A DNA stretch of 64,000 nucleotides from Siphonobacter curvatus (GCF_002943425.1 NZ_PTRA01000002.1:1-64000), one strand, 5' to 3'; positions 26,809-36,939 are shown, numbered from the stretch's first letter. The notes: generated from the sequence alone by a model not told the origin. Translations and numbers: made by a program.

Positions 26809-29141
26809 ACCGGCCTATCCAGTACAACCTGCCTTTCTTTGGCTCGTTCCGCTTTGGGTGTACCGCCAAATTCTAAACAAATCTCCACCCCAGTCGCTTG
26901 ATTGATCACTAGATCGGCTCCAATTTGTCGACTCAGGCCCCGAATCATGGTGAGTCCAAGCGTGGGTAAATCTTCAAGGTTTAGTTCCTGGGGGAAGCCT
27001 ACGCCATCATCGTAAATCCTCACGCGGTACTGATGCGGTTGTAACAACTGTAGTTGTATCCCAATTAATCCCGGACGATTGTGGGGAAAGGCGTATTTAA
27101 GTGAGTTGGTTACGGCTTCGTTAATGATCAGCCCAATGGGAATGGCCTGGGCAACATCCATCTGAATTCCCGACACATCCAGTTTGGTTCGGATACGCTC
27201 CGTTTGCGGGAAGGATTCCATCAGGTAATCAACGATTTCATGGATAAACTCGGCCATGTTTACCAAAGCCAGATGTTCCGACTGATATAGTTTCTGGTGG
27301 ATCAATGCCATGGCATGTACCCGGTTCTGGCTATCCTTGATGGCCGTGCGGGCGTTAGAATCCTGTAGAAAATTCAACTGAGTATTGAGCATACTGGAAA
27401 TAATCTGCAGGTTGTTTTTTACCCGGTGATGGATTTCTTTCAGCATCCATTCTTTTTCTTCCAGCAGATTTTCCTTCTCCAGTAGAATTTGCTCCAGCGA
27501 ATCATTTTTACGATTGATTTCGAGCTGCTTCGTTTGTAAAAGCTGATTACTCCGCTGCTTGAGCCGGTACTGCTGGTAACTAACGCCTAATAATCCGGCC
27601 AGGAGAACGGCCCCGACGATAATGCCGTTGCGAGTTGTTCGTTCGTGGCTAAGCTCAATTTGCTGGAGTCGGCTTTGTTCCCGAAGTAAGGCGATGTCCT
27701 GCTCTTTTTTTCGGGTATCGTATTTGATTTGCAAACTGGCGATCTGCTTACTTTTCTTTTCATTAAACAGCGAATCACTCAATGCTTTGTGTAGCCGAAA
27801 ATGTTGAATGGCTGAGACGTAATTACCCCGGGCCGAGTCCACTTTGAATAAGAGCAGGTGAATATCTTTGATGGTGGAACGGGCGTTTTTTTGCGGAGAA
27901 AAACTCAGTGCTTTGCGAAGATGAAATTCGGCTTTTGCGAAGTCTTTTTGCTTCAAATAAAAGGTCCCAATGTCCTGCTCGGCCTTTTGAGAAGCCTCAA
28001 AATCCAGCTTATTCTTTTCGTACCAAGCGAGGGCTTCTTTGTAATAGTGTTCGGCTACGGGGTACTGATGCAAGGCATCGTAACAATAGGCTAAATTTTG
28101 AGCCACGCAGGCTTTTTGAATAAATGTATTGGTGGGGATTTCCTGAATCAGTTTATTCAGAAACTGAAGAGCTTCCTTCGGTTTATGCTGAGCAATCAGA
28201 TCCTTGGCAATGAATCCGGCGGTGTTAAACATGGCAAAGTTGGCTAACTTTTCCTGTCGCCACTTCACCAGTGATTTTTTGTACCATTCCAAGGCTTTCG
28301 GATGGTTGCCCGTCTCCTCATAAATACGCCCTAAGTCACTGTAATAGGCGGCGGCAGAAGCCGTATCTCCCGTTTGATGCATGTTTTCAATGCTAAGAAG
28401 AGCATAGCGTAAGCCTTTTTCATAATCGCCCTTCAGGATACCTACACTGGATAAGGAATTATAGGTGTAATGGAGCTTTGGGTATTTAATGGCTTTGTAG
28501 CGATTTAATGCCTGGTTCAAACCCGCCTCCGCACTGTCCAGATCTCCCTGATAGAGATAGGTATCGGCCATTTCTTTCAGGGCACTGATTTCCTTTTCAG
28601 GACTAGGTAAAGACCGATATATGGCGGCCGCCTGACGGAAATTAGCAAAGACCGGTTGGTAATCCTCACTACTATTCCGTAACCAAACGGCCCACCTGAA
28701 GCGGGTATTGGCCTCCCCCAGCCGATCGCCGGTTCGCTGACAATCATGGATTAATCGCATCAACCGAGCCTGACCACCCTGCGTATTTCTTTCTTCCAAA
28801 TCTGCCACTACCAGCATACTTTCCGCATCATGGTACCAGCTTAACAAGTGCAGGGAGTCGCTTAATTTTTTAGCCCGATTCAGATACGTTCGTCCACTAT
28901 CTAAATCAATTTTGGCCTCCCCCGGCTTATAGATATGAAACTTGCCAAGTTCCATCAACACATGCACCCGGTTTTCGTCCGCTTTACTGTGGCGTAACTG
29001 AAGCAACAACTGATTGACCATGGGTCGGTTGATGTTCTGTCCAATCGCCGATAAGCTGAACAAAATCAGACCCAAGACAAGAACTGAACGCGTAGGTTTT
29101 CCCGTACTGATTCGTTGAATGGTTTGCCAATCGTTATACAT
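26805..29141 (-). CDS. TPR sensor histidine kinase (HisKA_2 / HWE-like)
   Basis: A 778-residue sensor kinase. The N-terminus has a signal or membrane segment ([17 protein letters not shown]), then six or more TPR repeats (about residues 90-430), one transmembrane helix ([17 protein letters not shown]), and a coiled coil. The kinase has the HisKA_2 phospho-acceptor motif [19 protein letters not shown] and a HATPase_c domain ([24 protein letters not shown]). ATG 29141 is chosen over an upstream GTG. Such kinases are common in Bacteroidota. Its 3' end overlaps that of the response-regulator gene by 4 bp, suggesting a pair although the two are on opposite strands. Confidence 0.9.
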   Translation of the reverse strand: MYNDWQTIQRISTGKPTRSVLVLGLILFSLSAIGQNINRPMVNQLLLQLRHSKADENRVHVLMELGKFHIYKPGEAKIDLDSGRTYLNRAKKLSDSLHLLSWYHDAESMLVVADLEERNTQGGQARLMRLIHDCQRTGDRLGEANTRFRWAVWLRNSSEDYQPVFANFRQAAAIYRSLPSPEKEISALKEMADTYLYQGDLDSAEAGLNQALNRYKAIKYPKLHYTYNSLSSVGILKGDYEKGLRYALLSIENMHQTGDTASAAAYYSDLGRIYEETGNHPKALEWYKKSLVKWRQEKLANFAMFNTAGFIAKDLIAQHKPKEALQFLNKLIQEIPTNTFIQKACVAQNLAYCYDALHQYPVAEHYYKEALAWYEKNKLDFEASQKAEQDIGTFYLKQKDFAKAEFHLRKALSFSPQKNARSTIKDIHLLLFKVDSARGNYVSAIQHFRLHKALSDSLFNEKKSKQIASLQIKYDTRKKEQDIALLREQSRLQQIELSHERTTRNGIIVGAVLLAGLLGVSYQQYRLKQRSNQLLQTKQLEINRKNDSLEQILLEKENLLEEKEWMLKEIHHRVKNNLQIISSMLNTQLNFLQDSNARTAIKDSQNRVHAMALIHQKLYQSEHLALVNMAEFIHEIVDYLMESFPQTERIRTKLDVSGIQMDVAQAIPIGLIINEAVTNSLKYAFPHNRPGLIGIQLQLLQPHQYRVRIYDDGVGFPQELNLEDLPTLGLTMIRGLSRQIGADLVINQATGVEICLEFGGTPKAERAKERQVVLDRPV

Positions 29142-29428
29142 TCGATGAAGCGGCAGTAGCACTGCTCGTTAGAAGTGGCCACAAACAAAAATAGCTCACA
29201 ATAAATATACGAGCTTCCACGCAAGTTAGGTTAGGGATTAGCCAGGGCTTATGGTTCCTATCTAGAAGCTTTGGGGTCCCTTCCGGGTCTCTTATACGTG
29301 ATTTGGGAAGATAACGAACCAGACCTAGCGACAAGCCTTGAACTTACCATAGTAGACACCTACTTACTAACTGAACCGCTTGCTGTACAACCTTAATATT
29401 TGCACCTATAATCCGACCCATCGCGAAT

Positions 29429-29481
29429 CTGGGAAGGCCCTGCAAAGAAGGATTAACCTCTTTTTTGCAGGGCCTTCCCAG
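29429..29481. terminator. Hairpin terminator with 18-bp perfect stem
   Basis: Arms 29429-29446 and 29464-29481 are exact complements around a 17-nt loop. It lies between the 5' end of the kinase gene and the 3' end of the GAPDH gene, so it most likely terminates GAPDH. The rest of 29142-29514 shows nothing else. Confidence 0.8.
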
Positions 29482-29514
29482 CTACTAATGATCAAGCCCT
29501 TTCAAGGATCTTTT

Positions 29515-30516
29515 TTAAATTCGTTCCCGTAGAAAAGCCGCGACCTCGGCCAAACGATTGGAAAAGCCCCACTCGTTATCGTACCAGGCGGCTACGGACA
29601 ATAATTTGCCTTCTTTGGCCGTCAGGGGTAAATCGACGATGGACGAATGTGGGTCGGCGACGATACGAGAAGAAGCCCACTGATCTTCCAGGACGTCCAT
29701 TACGCCTTGCAAAGGCCCATCGGTGGCCGCTTTACGGAATGCATCATTGACTTCCGCTACTGTACAATCCTTTTCAGTAATGAGATTCAGTTCGGCAATA
29801 CTCCCCGTGCGGGTGGGAACGCGGTACGCCTTACCCGTGATCTGCAGGTCTTTCCAGATAAACTGAAGAGCCCGGGCAGCCCCCGACGACGAGGGTATAA
29901 TATTCTCCGCTGCCGCCCAGGAATCGCGGCGATCTTTCATGGGCTGGTCGGTCAGTGATTGGGAGTTGGTATACGAGTGAACCGTTGAGAAGAGTCCGTA
30001 TTGGATGCCAAAGTTTTCCAGGATCACTTTGACCACGGCGGCCAGAGCATTGGTTGTACAGCTCCCCATGCTAATGATCCGGTGATTTGCCGCATCGAAC
30101 GTATCCAGATTGATCCCTTTTAGCAGTACTGCATCACAATCGGCCAGCGTTTTGCTGGGAGCACTCACCAGTACGTATTTAGCTCCCCGATCCAGATGAA
30201 CCTGGGCTCCGGCCCGCGTTGTAGCCCGGCCCGTACAGTCCACCACCAGATCCACGCCCAGAGCTGACCAGTCCGGTACTTCCTTCGCGGAATTGTAGTA
30301 GGGAATGTTTCGGTCGCCGATGGTAAGTAGACCTTCACTGCCCGAAACGGGCTCCGGCCATCGACCGTAATTGGTATCAACGGCAAACAAAGCGGCCAGG
30401 GTAGGTTCATCGCGAATGTCCGCAATAGCGGTGGGTACAAACCACTGGTGCTGTAGAGCGATTCGTAGGAATTGCCGGCCAATCCGGCCAAATCCATAAA
30501 GTCCAATCGTTTTCAT
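29515..30516 (-). CDS. gap: Type I glyceraldehyde-3-phosphate dehydrogenase family
   Basis: A 333-residue GAPDH. The NAD domain begins YGFGRIGRQFLR. The catalytic cysteine is C153 in MGSCTTNALAA, with the general base His180 in FSTVHSYTN. Other family marks are NIIPSSSGAARAL and the C-terminal AWYDNEWGFSNR. The usual second cysteine of the active-site motif (SCTTNC) is alanine, and the usual N-D pair binding the adenosine ribose reads A-D, so it may be a specialised paralogue rather than the main glycolytic enzyme. It is the last gene in a leftward run with a dioxygenase and hydrolases. Confidence 0.88.
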   Translation of the reverse strand: MKTIGLYGFGRIGRQFLRIALQHQWFVPTAIADIRDEPTLAALFAVDTNYGRWPEPVSGSEGLLTIGDRNIPYYNSAKEVPDWSALGVDLVVDCTGRATTRAGAQVHLDRGAKYVLVSAPSKTLADCDAVLLKGINLDTFDAANHRIISMGSCTTNALAAVVKVILENFGIQYGLFSTVHSYTNSQSLTDQPMKDRRDSWAAAENIIPSSSGAARALQFIWKDLQITGKAYRVPTRTGSIAELNLITEKDCTVAEVNDAFRKAATDGPLQGVMDVLEDQWASSRIVADPHSSIVDLPLTAKEGKLLSVAAWYDNEWGFSNRLAEVAAFLRERI

Positions 30517-30590
30517 AAGAAGGTAAGAATACGGTTGATTGACAAACTATTTACCAAATTCGGAGCGGTAAGTGAAACATCTAAACTCGT

Positions 30591-31532
30591 TTAGTTCGTA
30601 TCCAGCGGCGGTAGCCCTTTTTCTATTTTTGCCCGTGAGCCTTCGTATTGTTGAGGCAGTTTCAGCTGACTTCCTAATTCCGTCAATGGCTCGTCAACGG
30701 TGAAACCGGGATTATCGGTTGCAATTTCAAACAGGACGCCTCCAGGCTCGCGGAAGTACATCGAGAAAAAATAATCCCGGTTGATTTTGGAGGTGATTTG
30801 TAAGCCACTTTCTAGGATTTTCTCCCTAAATTCCATTTGAATCGCTTCGTTAGCGACCCGGAAGGCTACGTGATGATTGGTTCCGGCGGCGTTGCGTCCG
30901 AGTATACCTTTCGGTTCTTCCAGCAAATCCACAATCGACGCAGTAGATACGGCATCGGTCTGAAATCGGTATCGATTCCCTTCCTGAGCAAGCTGACGAT
31001 ACCCAAATACGTCGGTCAGGATTTTAGCCGTAGCCTCTATGTTTTGCAGGGTGAGCGTTACACTATGAAAACCTTGCGTTGCCATATCCCGCTTTACTTC
31101 TGCCGTTTCCCAGACTGCCGGTTTCTCCGGTTGATTCGTAGCCAACAGGCTAATGGCCAGTCCATCAGGGTCTGAAAACGGAAGTACCGTTTCGCTGAAA
31201 CGTTCGGTCCGTTCCCCCATGGATACACCCAGCTTCCGAAAGCGCTCGGCCCATTGATCCAGACTATCTCTTGGAACGGAATATCCGATTTCCGTAGCCA
31301 TGCCAATGCCATTTCGACCCGGTCCAATTCCTTCCCAGGGGAAAAAAGTCAGAATGGTACCGGGCGTACCCTGCTCATCGCCGTAGTAAAAATGATAGGT
31401 CGTCGGGTCATCAAAATTGACCGTTTTTTTGACCATGCGTAAGCCCAGCACTTGGGTATAGAAATCATAGTTGCGTTTCGCACTATTAGCAATAGCCGTA
31501 ATGTGATGCAGACCTAAAATGGAGCTATTCAT
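30591..31532 (-). CDS. Ring-cleaving dioxygenase, VOC superfamily (MhqO/PcpA-like)
   Basis: A 313-residue two-domain vicinal-oxygen-chelate protein. The first VOC domain opens with ILGLHHITAIANSAKRNYDFY (first metal histidine), and the second has GFHSVTLTLQNIEATAK and a metal glutamate in PGGVLFEIATDNPGF. ATG 31532 gives the usual family N-terminus; an earlier in-frame start adds ten residues. Homologues (MhqO, PcpA) are Fe(II) enzymes opening hydroquinone rings. With the alpha/beta hydrolases upstream it resembles a quinone-detoxification cluster, but substrate and coordination in this organism are inferred. Confidence 0.85.
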   Translation of the reverse strand: MNSSILGLHHITAIANSAKRNYDFYTQVLGLRMVKKTVNFDDPTTYHFYYGDEQGTPGTILTFFPWEGIGPGRNGIGMATEIGYSVPRDSLDQWAERFRKLGVSMGERTERFSETVLPFSDPDGLAISLLATNQPEKPAVWETAEVKRDMATQGFHSVTLTLQNIEATAKILTDVFGYRQLAQEGNRYRFQTDAVSTASIVDLLEEPKGILGRNAAGTNHHVAFRVANEAIQMEFREKILESGLQITSKINRDYFFSMYFREPGGVLFEIATDNPGFTVDEPLTELGSQLKLPQQYEGSRAKIEKGLPPLDTN

Positions 31533-31587
31533 AAGGTAAGAGGTAAAAAGAGAAGTTCGCAACGCTTCTCTGGCATAAAAAATAAAC

Positions 31588-31627
31588 AGAACGCAGCGGG
31601 TGTAGCCATCGACGCCCGCTGCGTTCT
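31588..31627. terminator. Hairpin terminator after the alpha/beta hydrolase gene
   Basis: A perfect 13-bp stem, AGAACGCAGCGGG with its complement, and a 14-nt loop, located between the hydrolase stop and the dioxygenase start. It suggests that the dioxygenase is not simply co-transcribed with the upstream hydrolases. Confidence 0.7.
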
Positions 31628-31632
31628 AGTCC

Positions 31633-32412
31633 TTATTTGGTTTTGACTTTGCTGGCCGCTTCAATAATAACCGAAGCAATTTTTTCCGGTTGAGCCAGCA
31701 TCGCGACGTGACTCGTGGACACTTCTACCGTAGTAGCCTTGAGCTTTTTAGCCAACGTCCGTTCGAGATCAGGGTTGATCATACGGTCATTGGCCGCCAC
31801 GATGTACCAGGAGGGTTTCGTTTTCCAGGCCGCTTTCGAAATCTTCTCTTTCAGGGCTGCAAACGCCTGCGGTCCTTGCGTGGCCAGAATCAGTTTTCGC
31901 TCGGATTCGGGTAGATCCTGAGCAAAGTCTTCGAAAATACCCTTCGGCGACATGCTGACAAAGCCGTACTTATCGGGCCGAATCTCATCATTGCCGGGAG
32001 TGGCCGGGGCCGTTTGGACCAGTTCCAGAAAGGACTGTCCTTCATCGGGAGCCGCCGCCGCTACGTAGACGAGTCCAGCAACCTGATCGTGATTGCCTGC
32101 TTCGGTGATCACGACACCTCCCCAGGAATGGCCCACCAGTAGTACCGGCCCCTCCTGTAACTCAATGGCCCGTTTAGTTGCCGCCACGTCTTCGCCGAGC
32201 GAAGTCAGAGGGTTTTGTACCGCCACCACGTGCAAGCCCTTGGCTTCCAGAAGCGGAATCACCTTTGACCAACTGGAGCCATCGGCCCAGGTGCCGTGCA
32301 CCAGTACTACATTTTTAACGCCAGTGGTGGCTGATTGAGCCATCGATTCTTCCGTTGCGGCCATAAGTAAAGTGATTAGTACGCCGAATACGACGCGTTT
32401 GAGTGTTCCCAT
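31633..32412 (-). CDS. Alpha/beta hydrolase, exported
   Basis: A 259-residue alpha/beta hydrolase with a signal peptide (MGTLKRVVFGVLITLLMA, cut near SMAQ). The oxyanion-hole segment is VLVHGTWADGSSW, and the nucleophile elbow is LLVGHSWGGVVI (Ser in GHSWGG). A catalytic histidine is likely in EVSTSHVAMLAQPE. Members are esterases or related hydrolases of the periplasm. It lies 23 bp downstream of a second, HSL-type hydrolase gene on the same strand; the two probably form an operon. Confidence 0.88.
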   Translation of the reverse strand: MGTLKRVVFGVLITLLMAATEESMAQSATTGVKNVVLVHGTWADGSSWSKVIPLLEAKGLHVVAVQNPLTSLGEDVAATKRAIELQEGPVLLVGHSWGGVVITEAGNHDQVAGLVYVAAAAPDEGQSFLELVQTAPATPGNDEIRPDKYGFVSMSPKGIFEDFAQDLPESERKLILATQGPQAFAALKEKISKAAWKTKPSWYIVAANDRMINPDLERTLAKKLKATTVEVSTSHVAMLAQPEKIASVIIEAASKVKTK

Positions 32413-32435
32413 GCGTAGAAGAGAAATGGGAGGAT

Positions 32436-33434
32436 TTAACGAAGGTATTTTTTGAGTTCTGCCGCGGCGTGCGTAAAGAGCGACCGCACGGGCGGGAGAT
32501 CGGCTAAGCCATTGAGTAATCCGAAATCGTGGATCATCCCATTGTACCGGATGGTCGTGACGGTCACGCCTGCTTCATCTAGTTTGCGTCCGTAAGCTTC
32601 GCCTTCATCGCGTAGAATATCGTTTTCAGCGATTTGAATCAGGGCCGGTGGAAGTCCTTGGAGCTGCTCAACGGTAGCCTGCAAGGGAGAAGCGTAAATC
32701 TGTTTGCGTTCCGCCGGATCGGTGGTGTACTGATCGTACAGCCACTTCATCAGCGGGGTAGTCAGGAAACGATCCTCTCCAAAGAGTTTGTACGAATCAG
32801 TTTCAAAATCCGCATCGACAATGGGCCAGAACAGTACCTGACATTTAATATCGGGACCGCCGTTTTCTTTCGCTTTCAGGCAGGTTACGGCAGTCATATT
32901 GCCACCCACGCTATTGCCTACTACGGCCAGCTTGGTGGCGTCCACGTTAATTTCATCGCCGTGTTCAGCCACCCATTTAGTAGCGGCGTAGATTTCATTG
33001 GTGGCCTGGGGGTACTGAGCTTCCGGACTGGGCGTATAGTTGACGAAGACAGCTACGAATCCAGACGCCACCACTAAATCACGGACTAGTCGTTTGTGTG
33101 TGGGAAAATCGCCCAGTACCCAGCCTCCCCCGTGAATATAGATGAACACGGGCAGTTTTTCCGCTATTCCCGCGGGCCGTACGATGTTGAGCTTGATAGT
33201 ATAGTCATCCGCCGTAATCACCCGTTCCGCTTCGTCGATCCCCGACAAATCCACCGGTACAGACGCCTGGGCGTCGATCAGTACCTGGCGGGCTTCCTGG
33301 GGTGACAGGGTTTCCAGCGGCGGCCCTCCGGCCGAATTCAGGATTTTCAAAAAGGCTTTTACCCCCTGCGACAAATGAGGATCCTGTGCATAGGGAACGG
33401 GTTTGAGTTCCTCAAGCGTGGTTGCACTGTTCAT
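32436..33434 (-). CDS. Alpha/beta hydrolase, hormone-sensitive-lipase family esterase
   Basis: A 332-residue cytoplasmic esterase-like protein. It has the HSL-family oxyanion motif HGGGW (FIYIHGGGWVLGDF), the nucleophile elbow GNSVGGNM, an acid region LIQIAENDILRDEGE and the histidine in YNGMIHDFGLL. ATG 33434 is preferred over a frame opening ten codons earlier. These enzymes cleave short acyl esters. It is the first gene of a leftward hydrolase-hydrolase pair. Confidence 0.9.
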   Translation of the reverse strand: MNSATTLEELKPVPYAQDPHLSQGVKAFLKILNSAGGPPLETLSPQEARQVLIDAQASVPVDLSGIDEAERVITADDYTIKLNIVRPAGIAEKLPVFIYIHGGGWVLGDFPTHKRLVRDLVVASGFVAVFVNYTPSPEAQYPQATNEIYAATKWVAEHGDEINVDATKLAVVGNSVGGNMTAVTCLKAKENGGPDIKCQVLFWPIVDADFETDSYKLFGEDRFLTTPLMKWLYDQYTTDPAERKQIYASPLQATVEQLQGLPPALIQIAENDILRDEGEAYGRKLDEAGVTVTTIRYNGMIHDFGLLNGLADLPPVRSLFTHAAAELKKYLR

Positions 33435-33728
33435 ACGATTCGATGGATTTAGGTGATAAATCAAGTAGGCGGCCCAGCGTAGTACGGGTGTCAGGTACTG
33501 CGAATGGATGCGACAAACCTACGGCCTGAATAGTTCTCGAAAACGGTAAGAATCGACGGTAATGCGGTATTTTGACAGGGTTTTCATGGCCAGCAGACCT
33601 GAATGCTGGGAAGAGATAGTACGAGTGCCTTATTAGCGTTCGAAAAGGCATTTTCTTTGCGGACTCCTGCTTAGCTTTTCACTACGATGCTAACGCAGAA
33701 GCTTTCCCCAAACCCTTCGTCATAGAAC

Positions 33729-34160
33729 ATGCGTATCCTTAGAAAAGTAGAGCCCTACGAATTGCCAGAGCTAGTCGATCTCTGGCTGACGACGTCCCTG
33801 ATCGCCCATCCTTTTATTCCTGGAGCGTACTGGCGAGATAATAAAGCCGCGATGCTTCAGGAGTATCTACCCGCTTCGGAAGTTTACGTCATCGACTGTG
33901 GAGGAAGGCTATGCGGTTTCCTGGCTTTGGTTGACGACCACGTGGCGGCCCTTTTTATCTCACCCTTTGAGCAGGGAAAGGGATACGGCACCCAGCTTTT
34001 AAATTACGCAAAAACCATTCGTTCCGAACTCACGCTTAACGTTTATCAGAAGAATCAGCAGAGTGTGCAGTACTACCAGAAAAACGGTTTTGAAATACAT
34101 TCAGAGACTGTAGACACTGCAAGCGGTGAAAAGGAATACTCGATGCGATGGCGGTGTTGA
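33729..34160 (+). CDS. GNAT family N-acetyltransferase
   Basis: A 143-residue GNAT protein. The acetyl-CoA binding motif A is FISPFEQGKGYGTQLLNYA (Q/RxxGxG type), and the C-terminal SVQYYQKNGFEIHSE is typical. YjaB-like members are single-domain acetyltransferases; the acceptor is unknown. It is monocistronic, divergent from the hydrolases, and followed by a hairpin. Confidence 0.9.
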   Translation: MRILRKVEPYELPELVDLWLTTSLIAHPFIPGAYWRDNKAAMLQEYLPASEVYVIDCGGRLCGFLALVDDHVAALFISPFEQGKGYGTQLLNYAKTIRSELTLNVYQKNQQSVQYYQKNGFEIHSETVDTASGEKEYSMRWRC

Positions 34161-34262
34161 AGGGATTAAAAGTTAACTCGTAAATAAATAGTACTGTTGA
34201 ACGTTTGAAAACAACCTATTTGTTGAATGAAACAGCTTTGTACGTAATCATTAGAAATTACC

Positions 34263-34304
34263 AAGCCCTGACCGGCGGATTTATAGTCCGCCGGGTCAGG
34301 GCTT
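34263..34304. terminator. Hairpin terminator between GNAT and gldJ-like genes
   Basis: A 17-bp stem with one bulged G (arms 34263-34279 and 34287-34304) and a 7-nt loop. Convergent genes on both sides could share it. Confidence 0.75.
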
Positions 34305-34331
34305 ATACCGTTTATAGCTGTTAAAAAGACG

Positions 34332-35567
34332 TTAATGCTTCTTTCCTACCGCAATCATGGAACAGCGGAAACCAATCGTAGCCGTCGAAGAATCCTGGTC
34401 CAGAAAACGACGCGTGCCCGGAGCCAGCCAGTACGCGATATCCGCCCAGGACCCTCCTTTGTACACCCGCGAGCGATTCGAAATGAGCGAATTGAAGTCT
34501 TCCGTATCGTAGTTTTTCGCCTGGTCCAAATACCCATCACGACGAACAGGGTTGAGATCGCTAAACACTTGGAACGAGGTCGGACGGTACACATCCCATA
34601 CCCATTCGTTGACGTTGCCCGCCATGTTGTACAGACCAAAATCGTTGGGAGGATACGAGTAGACTTCATCCGTAATGATGGCCCCGTCGTTGCTTCTTCC
34701 GGCAATACCCGCGTAATCGCCGCGACCACGTTTGTAATTAGCCAGCATCGTACCTCTGTTCCGGCCTGAGCTTTTTCGAAGCGAAGAACCATCCCAGGGA
34801 TAAACCCGCTGGTGGGTTTGATTTTCGTCCAGATACTGCGTTCCGATCAGGGCTTTGGCTGCGTACTCCCATTCGGCTTCCGTGGGCAGGCGGTAGTTCG
34901 GTAAGACATACCCCGTTTCGATGGCCGCTCGCCCGCCCGAATACTGCTGTGCAGTGGCTTCCGCTAGTGCTTCGGCTCCTTTCTTTCCTTTTTTACCACC
35001 ACCGGTTGCCTTACGGGCCAGATCGTTGTTGACGGCTCCCGTACGCCAGGCCGAATAGTCCTGAGCCTGCACCCACGATACGCCTACGACAGGATACATC
35101 CGAAAACCGGGGTACCGCAAGTATTGCTCTACGTAGGTATCGTTAAAGGCCATTTCGCTGGCCCAGACCGTGGTATCGGGCAAAGCAGCTTCGTAAAACT
35201 CCTGCGAAGAATCGCGTTGAATTGCGTAAAGGTATTCCAGGTAGTGAACGTTGGCAATTTCCGTTTCGTCCATAAAAAAGGACTGCACCGTTACGGTCCG
35301 ATCCACATTATTGTGAACCCCCGCCACATCTTCTTCCAGCGAACCCATCACAAAGCGACCGCCTTCGATGTATACCAGGTTCGGTCCGGTCGGCTGGCCT
35401 TTAAAGCTTTTAGGTGTTGAAAAACCTTCTTTTGCGTTGTAAGCGATGCCCGTGGCGGTACTGTTCTTGCCAATATGGACACTATCCGGCCGCTTGTTTT
35501 TCTTACAGGATGTGGTGAGTAGCATCAATGCCCCCAGCCCATAAAAAAGCGTTTTTGTTTTCATCAT
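34332..35567 (-). CDS. gldJ: GldJ-like lipoprotein with FGE/sulfatase-modifying fold
   Basis: A 411-residue lipoprotein: the lipobox ends at C21 (LMLLTTSCKKN). The body is an FGE-sulfatase domain (VYIEGGRFVMGS, QSFFMDETEIANVHYLEYLY, YRLPTEAEWEYAA, NMAGNVNEWVWD, GFRC). The combination of FFMDETEIANVHYLEYLY with YPVVGVSWVQAQDYSAWRT matches my recollection of GldJ, the lipoprotein required with GldK for gliding and type 9 secretion. A Gly-Lys-rich insert (GGGKKGKKGAE) is unusual. It is not next to gldKLMN. GldK/PorK-like is the main alternative. Confidence 0.75.
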   Translation of the reverse strand: MMKTKTLFYGLGALMLLTTSCKKNKRPDSVHIGKNSTATGIAYNAKEGFSTPKSFKGQPTGPNLVYIEGGRFVMGSLEEDVAGVHNNVDRTVTVQSFFMDETEIANVHYLEYLYAIQRDSSQEFYEAALPDTTVWASEMAFNDTYVEQYLRYPGFRMYPVVGVSWVQAQDYSAWRTGAVNNDLARKATGGGKKGKKGAEALAEATAQQYSGGRAAIETGYVLPNYRLPTEAEWEYAAKALIGTQYLDENQTHQRVYPWDGSSLRKSSGRNRGTMLANYKRGRGDYAGIAGRSNDGAIITDEVYSYPPNDFGLYNMAGNVNEWVWDVYRPTSFQVFSDLNPVRRDGYLDQAKNYDTEDFNSLISNRSRVYKGGSWADIAYWLAPGTRRFLDQDSSTATIGFRCSMIAVGKKH

Positions 35568-35902
35568 AGCTTATGTATTAGGGTGTATATGGATCTAGAT
35601 TTGCGGGTGCTTTAGTACCAGACTAGCGTCAACCCGCGGTAGCTAGTTATCGGTAAAGCGTTCGGGCAGTATGCTAAAAAACAATGCAACGAAGCGTACC
35701 TTCTAACTGCACTTTTATATAAACTGCGGTAGTATATCGTAAGATGTCGTTCGTACGCATTCGTAAAAATCAGTCAGGCATACGGCTACCTTTTTCTTGG
35801 GTAGCAATTCTTTTATATGTAGAAATAACCTCTCCAGACGAGCAGGGATTAAAAAAATTTAATCATCCTTGTTGCGAATTACGCTTCCTTTTCTCGCTAC
35901 GT
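35568..35902. other. Divergent intergenic region, gldJ-like / GH53
   Basis: The leader between divergent genes. An A/T-rich stretch and a TAnnTTTG-poor sequence were read without a convincing promoter. No gene is recognised. Confidence 0.3.
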
Positions 35903-36921
35903 ATGAAACCTTACCTTAATCCGCTTTTCTTCTTTTACCTGGTGTTTTCGCTGTTGGCTGCGGGTAGTATACAGGCCCAATCTTTTGCGAAAGGGGCTGA
36001 TGTGGGCTGGCTTCAGCAGATGGAAGCCACGGGTTATGTTTTTTACAATGAGCAGGGAATCCGCGGGATTGTCTTGCGATTCTCCGGGATCACAGCATCA
36101 ACTCCATTCGTTTACGCGTGTTCGTGAATCCCAATGATGATAAAATAAATGGTCATTGCCGGAAGGAAGAAGTGGTAGCGATGTCAAAACGAGCCCTGGG
36201 AATGGGCTTTCGGATTATGATTGATTTTCACTACAGCGATTCCTGGGCGGATCCGGGCAAACAGGTGAAACCCGCCGCCTGGGCTCATCATTCCGTCGAG
36301 CAGTTAAACCAGGATGTCTACGACCACACCCTGGAGATGATGCAGGCCTTGCGACAAGCGGGGGTGCGTCCGGAATGGGTACAGATTGGTAACGAAATTC
36401 GTGGGGGCATGCTGCGGCCCGAAGGCAGTACGGATCATTATCCGCAATTGGCCCGTTTCATTACTAGTGGCTACCAGGCGGTGAAAAAGGTGAGTCCTTC
36501 TTCTAAAGTGATCGTTCACCTGGATCGGAGGAATGATAAAGCCTACTTTAAGGATTTTTTTGATGGCATCAACGCCCACGGAGCCCAATACGATGTCATT
36601 GGTCTCTCCTATTACCCCTACTGGCTAAAACAGGATTATACCGAATCGATTCAGGATCTGCAGAAAAACCTAACGGATCTGGTAACCCAGTACGGCAAGG
36701 AGGTGATCATTACCGAAGTGGGCGGTGAAAATACGGCCGTTGACAACACATACACTATGCTGGTTGCCGTACTGGATACGGTTCGAGCTGTACCGAATGG
36801 AAAAGGATTAGGCGTTTTTTACTGGGTACCGCAGGGAGCAAAAAGCTGGAGTCACTACGCGTTGAGTGCCTGGGGAGCTGATGGCAAACCCACAAAAGCC
36901 CTGAAAGCTTTCCTGAACTAA
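35903..36921 (+). pseudogene. GH53 arabinogalactan endo-beta-1,4-galactanase, single frameshift
   Basis: The first part (from ATG 35903) has a signal peptide ending SIQAQ and the GH53 start FAKGADVGWLQQMEATGYVFYNEQGI. The frame then breaks near 36066-36072, in a GGG run, and terminates at 36127. The next frame continues as DCLAILRDHSINSIRLRV, then FVNPNDDKINGHC, to the end at 36921. One missing base, probably a fourth G, joins them. Both catalytic glutamates are intact: the acid/base in WVQIGNEI and the nucleophile in VIITEVGGEN. GH53 enzymes cut beta-1,4-galactan side chains of pectin. The gene stands alone. It may be a recent pseudogene or an assembly error. Confidence 0.88.
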
Positions 36922-36939
36922 GAAAGGCTAGAAATAGCG

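Noticed and set aside
34332-35567. GldK/PorK with the porLMN cluster
   Set aside because: No GldL/M/N genes are adjacent, and the FFMDETEIANVHYLEYLY and YPVVGVSW segments fit GldJ better.
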